NCBI GenBank assembly: GCA_036522835.1
Contig: DATDFB010000102.1
Location: forward strand, 1-62,495
DNA: 62,495 nucleotides
Direction of reading: 5' to 3'
DNA from: DATDFB01 sp036522835
GTDB lineage: Bacteria; Acidobacteriota; Thermoanaerobaculia; Gp7-AA8
Shown here: positions 43,509 to 52,318 of the stretch, piece after piece
Numbering within the stretch: position 1 is the stretch's first letter
Layout of the letters: each line of letters opens with the position of its first letter
The notes under the pieces: generated by a model
Databases searched by the model: none
What the model was told of the DNA's origin: nothing
The model's input: only the letters and a program-made list of their open reading frames with translations
Program-made: the position numbers and the translations under genes

Positions 43509-45234
43509 CGATCCACCGGTTGACGTTCCCCTCCAGCACATCGAGCGGCACCGCGCCGCTGCCGAGCACCACGTCGTGGAACTCGCGGACGTCGAAGCGC
43601 GCGCCGAGGGCCTTCTCGGCGCGCGCGCGGAGCTCCTTGATCTTCAGCTCCCCGAGCTTGTACGCCAGCGCCTGGCCGGGCCAGGAGATGTAGCGGTCCA
43701 CCTCCGTCTCCACCTCGTGCAGCGGCAGCGCCGTGCGCGTGGCCATGTAGTCGATGGCCTGCTGGCGCGTCCAGCCTTTCGCGTGAATCCCGGTGTCGAC
43801 CACGAGGCGGCAGGCGCGCCACATCTCGTACGTCAGGCGGCCGAAGTTGCTGTACGGATCGGTGTAGAAGCCGGCCTCGAGGCCGAGCCACTCGCAATAC
43901 AGCCCCCACCCTTCGCCGAACGCGGAGATGTACGAGAAGCGGCGGAAGTTCGGCACGTCGCGGAGCTCGCGGCTCAGCGCGATCTGCAGGTGATGGCCCG
44001 GCACCGACTCGTGCAGCGTGAGCGCCTCGAGGTTGTACAGCGGCCGGCTCGCCAGCATGTACGTGTTGACCCAGTAGATCCCCGGCTGCGTGCTGCCGTA
44101 GGCCGCGCCGACGTAGCGGCCGCTCGTGTACTTCGGGGCGATGTCGGGCGGCACCGGCTGCACGGTGTACGGCAACCGCGGCAGGGTCTTGAAGAGCGAC
44201 GGCAGCTTGCCGTCCATGCGCTTGCAGATCCACGCCGCGCGCTGCAGCAGCTCCTCGGGCGTCTTCGCGTAGAAGCGCGGATCGGTGCGGAGGAACTCGA
44301 GGAACGCGGCAAAGTCGCCCTGGAAGCCGACCTGCTTCATCACCGCGTCCATCTCGCCGTGGATGCGCTCGACTTCGCGCAGGCCGATGTCGTGGATCTG
44401 CTGCGGCGTGAGATCGAGCGTCGTGAACTCGCGGATCTTGAGCGCGTAATACTTCGGCCCGTCCGGCAGCGCCGAGGCGGCGAGCGTGGTGCGCGCGTGC
44501 GGCAGGTAGTCTTTCAAGAAGAAGTCGAGGAGCTCGCGATAGCCGGCGACGCCCCCCTCCATCACCGCCACGCGCCCTTCGCTGCGCAGCTGCTCGCGAT
44601 CGGCCTCCGGAACCGTCGGGGGGAACTTCTCGAACGGCTTCCAGAAGACGCTCGCCTCCGGCGCGTCGACGACGTGCGCCGACATGGTGCGCTCGTAGCC
44701 GGCGAGCGTCGCCCGCGGCACGGTGAAGCCGCGCGCGATGCCCATCCGCATCAGCGCGATCTCCTCGCCCACGAGGCGCGGCCACTGCTTGAGCCGGCTG
44801 ATGTAGTTCTCGTAGTCCTTCGTCGTCCGCAGCGGCACCTCCTCGGCCAGGCGCGAGAAGCCGGTGTGGAATCCGGAGTCGGCGTTGAAGGGCATCTGGT
44901 AGTCGCCGAGCTCGTACGACTCGATGGAGTTTTCGAGCTGGCGGCGGAACATGTCGTAGTTGACGACGTCGTTCGCCGGCAGCTTGGCGCGGTCGATGGC
45001 CAGGAGCTCCGCGAGCGCGGCCTTCGACTGCGCGTGACGGCGCTCGAGGTCCGCCGGCGTCATCGAGCCCAGCTTGTCGTCCCACTCGTGGCGTCCGACG
45101 CCGGTGGCGAACATCGGGCTCTCGCGGAGGCGCGTCTCCCACGCCTTGTCGAAGAGCGCGTGCAGGCGCGCCGCTTCGTCGGCGGCGAAGAGCGGCGCGG
45201 CGACGAGGACGAGAAGAAAGGCCAGTCGTTTCAT
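43486..45234 (-). CDS. Secreted DUF885 protein (putative metallopeptidase-like)
   Basis: A 582-residue exported protein: signal peptide to about PLFAADEA (19). The DUF885 fold is helical. It carries the motif TLHESVPGHHLQ near residue 405, with HExxxGHH as the family signature and likely metal site, and SAFGEGWGLYCEWL. Such proteins are suggested to be peptidases but few have been tested. The real start is ATG 45234; the longer frame is repeat read-through. It is followed by the overlapping FRG gene, and a copy of its own 3' end lies beyond that. Confidence 0.87.
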   Translation of the reverse strand: MKRLAFLLVLVAAPLFAADEAARLHALFDKAWETRLRESPMFATGVGRHEWDDKLGSMTPADLERRHAQSKAALAELLAIDRAKLPANDVVNYDMFRRQLENSIESYELGDYQMPFNADSGFHTGFSRLAEEVPLRTTKDYENYISRLKQWPRLVGEEIALMRMGIARGFTVPRATLAGYERTMSAHVVDAPEASVFWKPFEKFPPTVPEADREQLRSEGRVAVMEGGVAGYRELLDFFLKDYLPHARTTLAASALPDGPKYYALKIREFTTLDLTPQQIHDIGLREVERIHGEMDAVMKQVGFQGDFAAFLEFLRTDPRFYAKTPEELLQRAAWICKRMDGKLPSLFKTLPRLPYTVQPVPPDIAPKYTSGRYVGAAYGSTQPGIYWVNTYMLASRPLYNLEALTLHESVPGHHLQIALSRELRDVPNFRRFSYISAFGEGWGLYCEWLGLEAGFYTDPYSNFGRLTYEMWRACRLVVDTGIHAKGWTRQQAIDYMATRTALPLHEVETEVDRYISWPGQALAYKLGELKIKELRARAEKALGARFDVREFHDVVLGSGAVPLDVLEGNVNRWIDERHTHQ

Positions 45235-45246
45235 GGATGTGATTTT

Positions 45247-45309
45247 ATGTGGAGTGCGGCGGCCATGCCGCCGCTCTGACAGCGGCGGCGTGGCCGCCGC
45301 ACTCCACAT
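45247..45309. repeat. REP/BIME-like pair with 29-bp arms
   Basis: Arms 45247-45275 and 45281-45309 are inverted copies with one mismatch and a 5-nt loop. Same family as 3623-3692. It lies in the divergent gap between the DUF885 gene and the HEAT/DUF4388 gene. The last T is the first base of a TACAAT box. Confidence 0.9.
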
Positions 45310-45314
45310 ACAAT
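45309..45314 (+). promoter_or_regulatory. -10 box (TACAAT) 6 nt before the start codon at 45321
   Basis: The box begins at the last base of the REP-like hairpin. A start site about 7 nt downstream would fall on the ATG itself, making the mRNA leaderless. Confidence 0.5.
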
Positions 45315-45320
45315 GCCCGC

Positions 45321-47678
45321 ATGACGCAGCGCATCGACGGTGCGCTCAGCGAGTTTCGCCGCTACCTGCACGACGAGATCGCGCCGAGCGGCGTGGCGGA
45401 CGCGTTGGCGCGGCTGATGGCGCAGCCGCCCGAGGTGCTGATGCAGCACGTCGGGGCGTGGTCGGCCGAGCAGAGCCAGGCGCAGGCGCGGCCGCTCAGC
45501 GAGATGCTCCTGCACGCGCTCAAAAAAGTGAACGCGCCGGCGGAGCTGGGGCTGCTCGACCGCGAGGCCATGGCCAACTACCTCGACCGCGTCAGCACGC
45601 TGGCCATCCGCCTCTGTCCGCCCGAGGAGCGCAACCAACTGCGCGCCAGCATCAGCGCCATGCGCATCACCCGCAACACCTCGTCGGGCATCATCCCCAT
45701 TCCGATCGTCATGCCGGCGGCGGCGCCAGCCGCGCTCGTGCCAGCGGCCGACCAGCAGAGCGCGCGCCGCTTCGACCTGATCATGGACCGCGTGGCGCAG
45801 CAGGGCGCGCAGCCCGACGCCGCGGCGGTCGCGCAACTGCTGACGCTCGCCGCGGCGCGCTCGCAGACGGGCGGCCAGCTCGACGCCTACCTCGAGCAGC
45901 TCCGCCCGCTCACCGGCAAGGAAGGCAACATCTTCGTGATTCTCGGCGGCGCATTGCCGGGGTGGGACCCGACGGCGTTGCCAACCGGCACCGTCAAGCC
46001 GCCGGCGCAGGTCGGGGCGATGGAGAAGATCATCGACCTGGCCGAGGAGCCGGCCAGCGCCATGAAGCGCTTCCGCGAGCTCGTCGCCGCCGCGGTCGAG
46101 AAGTTCAACGACGGCGCGCTCGCCGCGGCGGTGTGGATGCTCGACGTCGCCAACGACAGCATCACGGAGAAGAAGCTCGACGTCACCGTGGTCGATCACG
46201 TGCGCGGCGAGGCCGTCGACGCCATCAACGCCGCGCAACTGCGCAAGTACGCGGAGAACAAAGGCCGCCACGCCGCGCTGCGCCTCGTCCTCGGATTTTT
46301 TCCGGCGCTGGCCCTCGGCACGCTGTTCGCGAATCTGCGCGGCGAGGGGAAGGCGGACCGGCGCCGCACGCTCATCGGCTTCATCGAGGCGTGGGGCGTG
46401 CCCGGCCGCGACGCCGCGCTCGATCAGCTCGACCGCGAGCTGCAGCGTCCCGACGCCGACACGTACTACCTCCGCAACCTCATCTATCTATTGCATCGCG
46501 TGCAGCGCCTCTCCGACGACAGCGTGCAGCGCGAGCTCGAGCTGCTGACGCGCGCGTCGGAGCCGGGGCAGAACATCTACGTGATCAAGGAAGCGGCCAC
46601 GGCGATCGGGCAGATCGGCCTGGAAGCCGCCGTCAAGCTGCTCACGCTGCGCCTGGCAGAGTTCGAGGCGATGCTGCTCAAGGGCGACACCGGCGAATAC
46701 CCGGCGACCGAGGTGCAGAAGCTCCTCGACCGGCTCGTCGGCGCGCTGGCGCGCATCGGCTCGCCGGCGGCGCTCCTGACGATCGCCCGTCACGGGATGA
46801 AAGCGAATCCGGCGCTGGGCGACACGCGCGCGCGCCTGGCCGCGCTGGCGCAGCACGATCTTTCGTTCGACGCCGCCACGACGTCGGTGCTCATCAAGGC
46901 GCTGCGCGACGAGATCCCCGGCAAGCTCCTGGGGCGCCTGTTGCCGAAGAAGCAGGAGTCGACGGTCTGCCTCATCGAGGCGCTCTCCGGCACGTGCACC
47001 GAGGAGGTCGAGGAGCTGTTTCAAGAGATCGCCCATCGGTTCGCCGAGGCCGACATCGGCGCGGCGGCGGCGAAGGTGCTGGAGAAGTGGTCGCCGCAGG
47101 CGCAGCGCGCGAAGCCCGACGCCGCCGCGACGCTCACCGGCGAGCTGGAGTTCTTCGGCCTCCCCTCGGTGATGCAATCGCTCGCGGAGATGCGCGCCAC
47201 CGGCATGCTCACGCTGCGCGGCAAGGACGGCGCGGCCGCGGCGAAGCTGGTGGTGCTCGACGGACGCTTCCTCAACGCGCAGCGCGCGCACATCCGCGGC
47301 GTCGACGCGCTGTACGAGATGCTGGAGCGCCCGATCACCGGGACGTTCGCGTTCGTCCGCTATCCGGCCGAGTCGATGAAGAGCGACATCGCGCCGCGCG
47401 AGGTGATGGGGCTGATTCTCGAAGGGGTGCGCCGCCACGACGAGCTGGGGCGCATCGCCGCATTCGTCCCCGACGACTTCCGCGCCGCGAAGAAGGACGG
47501 CGTGAAGCCGGCGCCGCTCGAGGAGGAGGACGACGCCGCGCTCGTGCGCGAGGTGTGGCTGAAGGCGTCGTCCGGCACCCCCGTCGCCGAGTGCGAGCGC
47601 ACGCTGGCGGCGGATTCGTACCGCGTGCGAAGGCTGATTGCGCATTGGATTGAGCAGGGGGCGTTGGTTTCGGCTTAG
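45321..47678 (+). CDS. HEAT-like repeat protein with C-terminal DUF4388 domain
   Basis: A 785-residue cytoplasmic protein. Long helical repeat sections (about 150-590) resemble HEAT repeats. Near the C-terminus (about 600-690) is a DUF4388/PATAN-like domain: TGELEFFGLPSVMQSLAEM, LTLRGKDG and GRFLNAQ. Such domains are found in bacterial signalling proteins with receivers. The last 100 residues form a winged-helix-like segment. No catalytic motif is visible, so a scaffold or adaptor role is likely. The gene stops inside the next inverted repeat. Confidence 0.8.
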   Translation: MTQRIDGALSEFRRYLHDEIAPSGVADALARLMAQPPEVLMQHVGAWSAEQSQAQARPLSEMLLHALKKVNAPAELGLLDREAMANYLDRVSTLAIRLCPPEERNQLRASISAMRITRNTSSGIIPIPIVMPAAAPAALVPAADQQSARRFDLIMDRVAQQGAQPDAAAVAQLLTLAAARSQTGGQLDAYLEQLRPLTGKEGNIFVILGGALPGWDPTALPTGTVKPPAQVGAMEKIIDLAEEPASAMKRFRELVAAAVEKFNDGALAAAVWMLDVANDSITEKKLDVTVVDHVRGEAVDAINAAQLRKYAENKGRHAALRLVLGFFPALALGTLFANLRGEGKADRRRTLIGFIEAWGVPGRDAALDQLDRELQRPDADTYYLRNLIYLLHRVQRLSDDSVQRELELLTRASEPGQNIYVIKEAATAIGQIGLEAAVKLLTLRLAEFEAMLLKGDTGEYPATEVQKLLDRLVGALARIGSPAALLTIARHGMKANPALGDTRARLAALAQHDLSFDAATTSVLIKALRDEIPGKLLGRLLPKKQESTVCLIEALSGTCTEEVEELFQEIAHRFAEADIGAAAAKVLEKWSPQAQRAKPDAAATLTGELEFFGLPSVMQSLAEMRATGMLTLRGKDGAAAAKLVVLDGRFLNAQRAHIRGVDALYEMLERPITGTFAFVRYPAESMKSDIAPREVMGLILEGVRRHDELGRIAAFVPDDFRAAKKDGVKPAPLEEEDDAALVREVWLKASSGTPVAECERTLAADSYRVRRLIAHWIEQGALVSA

Positions 47679-47762
47679 GGGACAGGGCACAGGGAACAGG
47701 GGACAGGTGGTTGTCCTCGCGAGAACACCACCTGTGCCCCGTTCCCTGTGACCCGTCCCCTA
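47676..47762. repeat. Inverted repeat with GGGRACA units, starting at a stop codon
   Basis: Arms 47676-47711 and 47727-47762 pair at 32 of 36 positions. The first three bases are the TAG stop of the preceding gene. Sister of 33131-33233. Confidence 0.85.
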
Positions 47763-47797
47763 TCCGGTATAGTTCCCCCAAAGGGGGCTCAACAAAC

Positions 47798-48355
47798 ATG
47801 CGTCCAAAACTCGCTGCTACGCTGCTGTCGCTCGTGATCGCCATCCCGGCGCTCGCGATGACCGTCGCCGGCGTCAATCTCGACGACCACACCACCGTCA
47901 ACGGCCAGACGCTCGTGCTCAACGGCGCCGGCCTGCGCAAGAAGCTCTTCATCAAGGTCTACGTCGGCGGTCTCTACATCGGGGCGAAGAACTCGAATCC
48001 GCAGACGATCATGGGCACCGACTCGCCGCGCCGCCAGGTCATGCACTTCCTCTACAGCGTCAGCAAGAATCAGATGTGCGACGCGTGGAACGAGGGCCTC
48101 GAGCAGAACACGAAGAATGCCTCGGCCGAGGTGAAGAGCGGATTCAACACGCTCTGCAGTTGGATGGAGCCGATCCCGAAAGGCAACCGCCTCGTGCTGA
48201 CGTACGTGCCCGGAACCGGGACGACGGTCGAGATCAACGGCAAGATGAAGGGGACGCTCCCGGGCAAGGCGACCGCGGACGCGATCCTGGCCACGTGGAT
48301 CGGTCCCGATCCGGGACCGGGCGAAGACTTCAAGAACGCCGTGCTTGGGAAGTAA
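47798..48355 (+). CDS. Exported chalcone isomerase-like protein
   Basis: A 185-residue protein with a signal peptide (to about IPALAM, 21) and a chalcone-isomerase-like fold: the strand KKLFIKVYVGGLYIG and the DSPRRQVMHFLYSV segment fit. Bacterial members of this family are usually periplasmic with unknown substrate, not flavonoid enzymes. An AAGGGGG stretch 10 nt upstream may be its ribosome site. It is convergent with the dienelactone-hydrolase-like gene, the two ends separated by a REP-like hairpin. Confidence 0.82.
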   Translation: MRPKLAATLLSLVIAIPALAMTVAGVNLDDHTTVNGQTLVLNGAGLRKKLFIKVYVGGLYIGAKNSNPQTIMGTDSPRRQVMHFLYSVSKNQMCDAWNEGLEQNTKNASAEVKSGFNTLCSWMEPIPKGNRLVLTYVPGTGTTVEINGKMKGTLPGKATADAILATWIGPDPGPGEDFKNAVLGK

Positions 48356-48390
48356 TGTGGAGTGCGGCGGCCATGCCGCCGCTCTCCACA
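48356..48390. terminator. Single REP-like hairpin between convergent genes
   Basis: TGTGGAG and CTCCACA ends, with GCGGCGGC-cat-GCCGCCGC inside, give a nearly perfect 16-pair hairpin (one T-T mismatch). This is a one-unit version of the REP-like family. Placed between convergent stops, it could terminate both ways. Confidence 0.6.
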
Positions 48391-48392
48391 AT

Positions 48393-49196
48393 TCACAGCT
48401 TTCCGAGCAGCCCTTTCCATCGCTTCCACGCCTCGTCGCGCGCCTTCTTGTTGCCGGCGTAGGCGTCGCGCGCTTTCTGGTCCGCGTCGGCCGCCGGCGG
48501 CGGCGCATCGCCCGCGCGCATGAAGCCGTGGCCGGCGCCCTCGTACGTCACGACGTCGTACTTCTTGCCGGCCGCCTTCATCAGCTCCTGCGTCTTCGGC
48601 ACGGTCGCGCCGACGCGCGCGTCGTTGCCGGCGTAAAAGCCGTAGACCGGCGCCTTGATCGCGCTCACGTCGTCGGGACCGGTGCCGTAAAAGACGAACG
48701 CCGCGGCGAGGCTCGGCCGGTTCGTGGCGAAGCGGAACGACTGCGTGCCGCCCCAGCAGAAGCCGGCCACGGCCACCTTGCCGTTCGCGGCGGGGAGCTT
48801 GGCGACGTAGCCGGCCACGGCGCTGAGGTCGGCGGTGATCTGATCGGGCGGCAAGTCGCGAATGGCCTTGCCGGCCGCATTGGCGTCGCCGGCGGGCAGC
48901 GTGACGCCGGACAGCAGATCCGGCGCAATGGCGACGTAGCCCGCCTCGGCCACTTCGTCGGCGAGGAGCTGGACCCAGTCGGTCATGCCGAAGATCTCGT
49001 GGATGACGACGACGGCCGGCGCCTTCGACTTGACCTCGGGGTAGACGACGAAGGCGTTGACGACGCGGTCGCCGGACTTCACCGTCACCCACTCCCGATG
49101 CCGCGGCGACGCGGCCAGCCGCGTCTTCGCCCACTCCTGCGCGAAGGCGGCGGTGGAAATGAAAACGAGCGCGAGAACGAGCAGCGGTTTCTTCAT
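48393..49196 (-). CDS. Exported dienelactone hydrolase family protein
   Basis: A 267-residue exported protein: signal peptide to about TAAFAQEW (19). The fold is alpha/beta hydrolase of the dienelactone hydrolase type with nucleophile elbow GFCWGG (Cys), VIHEIFGM, GAGHGFMR for the His, and PVYGFYAGND for the acidic residue. Substrate unknown. Start ATG 49196. Divergent from an AraC-type regulator whose gene may control it. Confidence 0.87.
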   Translation of the reverse strand: MKKPLLVLALVFISTAAFAQEWAKTRLAASPRHREWVTVKSGDRVVNAFVVYPEVKSKAPAVVVIHEIFGMTDWVQLLADEVAEAGYVAIAPDLLSGVTLPAGDANAAGKAIRDLPPDQITADLSAVAGYVAKLPAANGKVAVAGFCWGGTQSFRFATNRPSLAAAFVFYGTGPDDVSAIKAPVYGFYAGNDARVGATVPKTQELMKAAGKKYDVVTYEGAGHGFMRAGDAPPPAADADQKARDAYAGNKKARDEAWKRWKGLLGKL

Positions 49197-49235
49197 TGCG
49201 CAAGAATCCGCAAGCGGCCCGGCGCAGTCAACCCC

Positions 49236-49241
49236 GATAAT
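49236..49241 (+). promoter_or_regulatory. Candidate -10 box (GATAAT) for the AraC-type gene
   Basis: GATAAT 9 nt before the ATG at 49251, without a ribosome site between. Confidence 0.35.
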
Positions 49242-49250
49242 GGAACGCCG

Positions 49251-50069
49251 ATGTTCCGCCGGGCCACGCTCATCCGCACGCCGATCGTCGAGATCGTCCG
49301 CGCCGACCACCTGCCGGGCGCGCTGCGCCACGGCACGGAGGAGGAGCGCGAGGGGGCGCACGCGGTCACGCTCGTCGAGGCCGGCGAGTTCGGCATCGGC
49401 GCCGGCAACCGCGACTGGCTCCTCGGCGAGCGCAGCGTGATGATCTCCCGCCCCGGCGCGCTCTATCGCTACACGCACCGGCCCGGCGCCGCGCCCGACG
49501 TCTGCCTCAACGTCCGCTTCGCCAACGGCTTCGACGAGGTCTGCGAGCGCGAGCTCTCCGCGGCGGGCATCGTTCCGCGCGCGACGAACCGCACCGCCTT
49601 CCTGCGGTGGCGACTGACCGCGCTCCTCGCCCGCGGCGACGCCATGGCGGTCGACGCCTGGAGCGCCGAGCTCCTGGCGGCGTTGCGCGACGCCAACGAC
49701 GACCGCATCTACCGCCCGTCGCAGCTCCGCTGGTACGCCGAGCGCGTCGAGGCCGCGCGCGCGACGCTCGAGCAGCGCTACGCCGAGCCGCACACGCTGG
49801 CGTCGATCGCGGCGGCGGTGGCCATCAGCCCGTTCCAGTTCGCGCGCGTCTTCCGCCAGCTCACTGGCCGTCCGCCGCATCAATACCTGATGTCCGTTCG
49901 CCTCGACGCCGCCCGCCACATGCTGCGCGGCGGCGCCTCCGTGACCGACGCCTGCTTCGACAGCGGCTTCTCCAGCCTCAGCCACTTCATCCACGTTTTC
50001 AAGCAGCGTTTCGGCCACACGCCGTCGATGTGCGGACAGCGGCGGCATGGCCGCCGCACTCCACATTAG
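49251..50069 (+). CDS. AraC-family transcriptional regulator
   Basis: A 272-residue regulator: cupin-like effector domain (about 1-140) and AraC DNA-binding domain (about 160-260) with two HTH motifs, LASIAAAVAISPFQFARVFR and VTDACFDSGFSSLSHFIHVF. The last dozen residues (CGQRRHGRRTPH) are encoded by a REP-like half-repeat that also supplies the region of the stop. The ligand is unknown. Divergent from the dienelactone-hydrolase-like gene and convergent with the YncE/phosphoesterase gene, with a 4-nt overlap at the ends. Confidence 0.88.
   Translation: MFRRATLIRTPIVEIVRADHLPGALRHGTEEEREGAHAVTLVEAGEFGIGAGNRDWLLGERSVMISRPGALYRYTHRPGAAPDVCLNVRFANGFDEVCERELSAAGIVPRATNRTAFLRWRLTALLARGDAMAVDAWSAELLAALRDANDDRIYRPSQLRWYAERVEAARATLEQRYAEPHTLASIAAAVAISPFQFARVFRQLTGRPPHQYLMSVRLDAARHMLRGGASVTDACFDSGFSSLSHFIHVFKQRFGHTPSMCGQRRHGRRTPH
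50037..50066. repeat. REP-like half unit encoding the end of the AraC-type protein
   Basis: AGCGGCGGCATGGCCGCCGC followed by ACTCCACAT, the right half of a REP-like pair. It is read in frame as QRRHGRRTPH and is immediately followed by TAG. No left half is present. Confidence 0.8.
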
Positions 50070-52318
50070 CGGCTGATCTGCAGCAAATGCACCGCCGCCT
50101 TCGCCTGCGGCGCGGGCATCGGCCGGTCGCCCTTGATCATCGTCCAGAGGATCTCGTTGAACCTCGCATCGTCGATGCGGTCGGGGCCGCTGAAGTCGAG
50201 CCCCTCGGACATGCGCGCCGCGGCCGTCTTCGGCGGATTCATCTCCTCCATGTTCGCCTCGGGCCTGATGGCGTCGTACGGCCGGAGGTCGGGCTTGGCG
50301 GCGAAGACGTCGGCCAGCGAGCGGCTGAAGTAGTCGTACTTCGACAGATGGCCGAGGCCGAGGATGTCCTCGATCGCGGCGAGGACGTCGGTCGTGTTGG
50401 CGAAGCGGTGAATCGTCCCACCGCGGCTGTACGGCGAGATCACCAGCAGCGGTCCGCGGTGCGAGTCGACGTGATCGGGGCCCGCCTGCGAGTCGTCCTC
50501 AAGCACGAAGACGACCGTATCGCGCCAATACCGCGAGTGCGAGAGCGCCTCGACGATGCGCCCCAGAGCGAGGTCGTTGTCGGCCATGTAGGCGCGCGGC
50601 GTGTGGTACTTCGGATTGCCGCCGGCGGTGTGGTCCGACGGCAGGTGCAGGACCTCGAGCGCCGGCATGTTGCCGTCGGCGACGAAGCGGCGGAATTCCT
50701 CGATCCAGGCGTCGGCGCGCTTCTGATCGGGGATCTCGACGTTGTACGGCGGATAGATCGGCGAGACGTCGGCGCCGAGGTCGGGCTGCGTGCGCGGCCA
50801 GCCCTGCGGGGCGACCATCTCGCCGTAGTCGCGGAACGACACGCCCGATGCCTTCGCCAGCGTCCAGAGGAAGCCGTTCTCCGGCTCGTCGGCGTCCTCG
50901 CCGTCGACGTCGCGGCGGCGGTCGGAGTAGACCGACGGCACGAGCTTCTCGCCGTAGTCGGTGACGTACGCCGCCGTCGACCAGATGTGCCCCTGCGAGC
51001 TCACCTCGGCGTTGGTGAAGAAACGGTCGAAGAGGCCGAAGCGGAGCGCGAGCGCGCGGTGATTCGGCGTCGAGGTCTTGTCGAAGAAAACGAGGCTCGG
51101 ATCACCGTCGCCCTCTTTCAGATCGCCGAAGATCTGATCGTAGGTGCGGTTCTCTTTGATGATGTAGACGACGTGCTTGAAGGGCGGGTAGCGGCGGGCG
51201 GCGCGCGCGTCTTGCCAATTGTTCGCGGCGGCGACGCGGCGCGTGTACGCGGCCAGCGACGCCGGCTTCTGGACGATGCGCAGCGTGCCGTTGAGCTGAC
51301 CTAGGACGTAGCCGAGCGGGCGATTGATGCCTTGGCCCGGCGTGGGGCCGTCGGGATTCGGACGGGTGCCGTGGCCCTTGCCGTTGAGCACGAGCAGAGA
51401 GTCGCGGGTGCTGACGACGGCGGTGGGATACCAGTCCGTCGGAATCCGACCGAGCAACGCGCCTGTCCGGATTTCGAACGCCGCGACGGCGTTGTTGTCG
51501 CCCTCCGCGGCGTAGAGCGTGCGTCCGTCGGGAGAGATCGCCAGGGCGTTGGGCGTGCTTCCTTCGGAGGGCGCGCCGGGAGCCGCGTCTTTGAACACGT
51601 TCAAAATCTTCCGGGTGTGGAGATCGACGGCGGCGATGCGGTCGCTGCCCGCGAGGGCGACGAAGAGGCGGTTGCGCGTCGAGGCGAGGGCGGAGGGGTG
51701 GCGGCCGACGCGCAGGCGCCCGCGCGCGAAGAGCGTGCCGTCGGCGCGTGCGCCGAAGATCGAGACCGTGTCGGCGCCCCAGGCGGAGACGTAGACGTTG
51801 CCGTCCGGCGCGACGTCGACGGCGTACGGATAGTGATCGGTCGGGAGGCGGACGATGTCGGACGTGGCGATGTCGACGACCGCGAGCGCGTCGCCGACAT
51901 TCTCCGCCACGTAGAGATAGCGTCCATTTTTCGAAATCGAGATGCCGGCGGGATAGCGCGACTTTCCGAGGGCGATCTTTCGCTCGAACGCGGCGGTGCC
52001 GTTCTTCCAAGCGTAGCAGTAGACGGCGTCGTCGTTGCCGCCGGAGACGTAGAGGTGGTCGCGCGAGAACGCCACGCCGTAGAACGCAGCGGGCTGGGTC
52101 AGGGTTTGTGTCACCTTGCGCGTGGGGACGTCCACGATCTGGACGCCTTGCTCGCGCCAGCCGCTCAGGACGACGGCGAGCTTTGACCCATCCGGCGCGA
52201 CGGCCATGTTGATCGGCATGCTGCCGAGGTCGATGAACGCACCGGCGGGATCGAGGCGGACACCCGTCGGAAGTTGAACAGCGGCGACAGCGGCCCAAAA
52301 AAACAGAATCGTTCTCAT
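50066..52318 (-). CDS. YncE-like beta-propeller fused to alkaline-phosphatase-superfamily phosphoesterase
   Basis: A 750-residue exported protein: short signal segment to about residue 15, a YncE/WD40-like propeller (about 30-340, with repeated PDGxxLY and AVDVAPDG motifs), and a phosphoesterase domain of the alkaline-phosphatase superfamily (about 375-740): VVYIIKENRTYDQIFGD, SQGHIWSTA, LPSDHT and EDDSQAGPDHVDSHRG. This two-domain form is known from Acidobacteriota and Bacteroidota. Substrate unknown. Its ATGA start overlaps the DUF5916-like gene upstream, so both are in one operon. Confidence 0.9.
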   Translation of the reverse strand: MRTILFFWAAVAAVQLPTGVRLDPAGAFIDLGSMPINMAVAPDGSKLAVVLSGWREQGVQIVDVPTRKVTQTLTQPAAFYGVAFSRDHLYVSGGNDDAVYCYAWKNGTAAFERKIALGKSRYPAGISISKNGRYLYVAENVGDALAVVDIATSDIVRLPTDHYPYAVDVAPDGNVYVSAWGADTVSIFGARADGTLFARGRLRVGRHPSALASTRNRLFVALAGSDRIAAVDLHTRKILNVFKDAAPGAPSEGSTPNALAISPDGRTLYAAEGDNNAVAAFEIRTGALLGRIPTDWYPTAVVSTRDSLLVLNGKGHGTRPNPDGPTPGQGINRPLGYVLGQLNGTLRIVQKPASLAAYTRRVAAANNWQDARAARRYPPFKHVVYIIKENRTYDQIFGDLKEGDGDPSLVFFDKTSTPNHRALALRFGLFDRFFTNAEVSSQGHIWSTAAYVTDYGEKLVPSVYSDRRRDVDGEDADEPENGFLWTLAKASGVSFRDYGEMVAPQGWPRTQPDLGADVSPIYPPYNVEIPDQKRADAWIEEFRRFVADGNMPALEVLHLPSDHTAGGNPKYHTPRAYMADNDLALGRIVEALSHSRYWRDTVVFVLEDDSQAGPDHVDSHRGPLLVISPYSRGGTIHRFANTTDVLAAIEDILGLGHLSKYDYFSRSLADVFAAKPDLRPYDAIRPEANMEEMNPPKTAAARMSEGLDFSGPDRIDDARFNEILWTMIKGDRPMPAPQAKAAVHLLQISR

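Noticed and set aside
45235..45309. Extended N-terminus (MWSAAA...) for the DUF885 protein
   Set aside because: It is the translation of a REP-like repeat and would precede a proper signal peptide at 45234.
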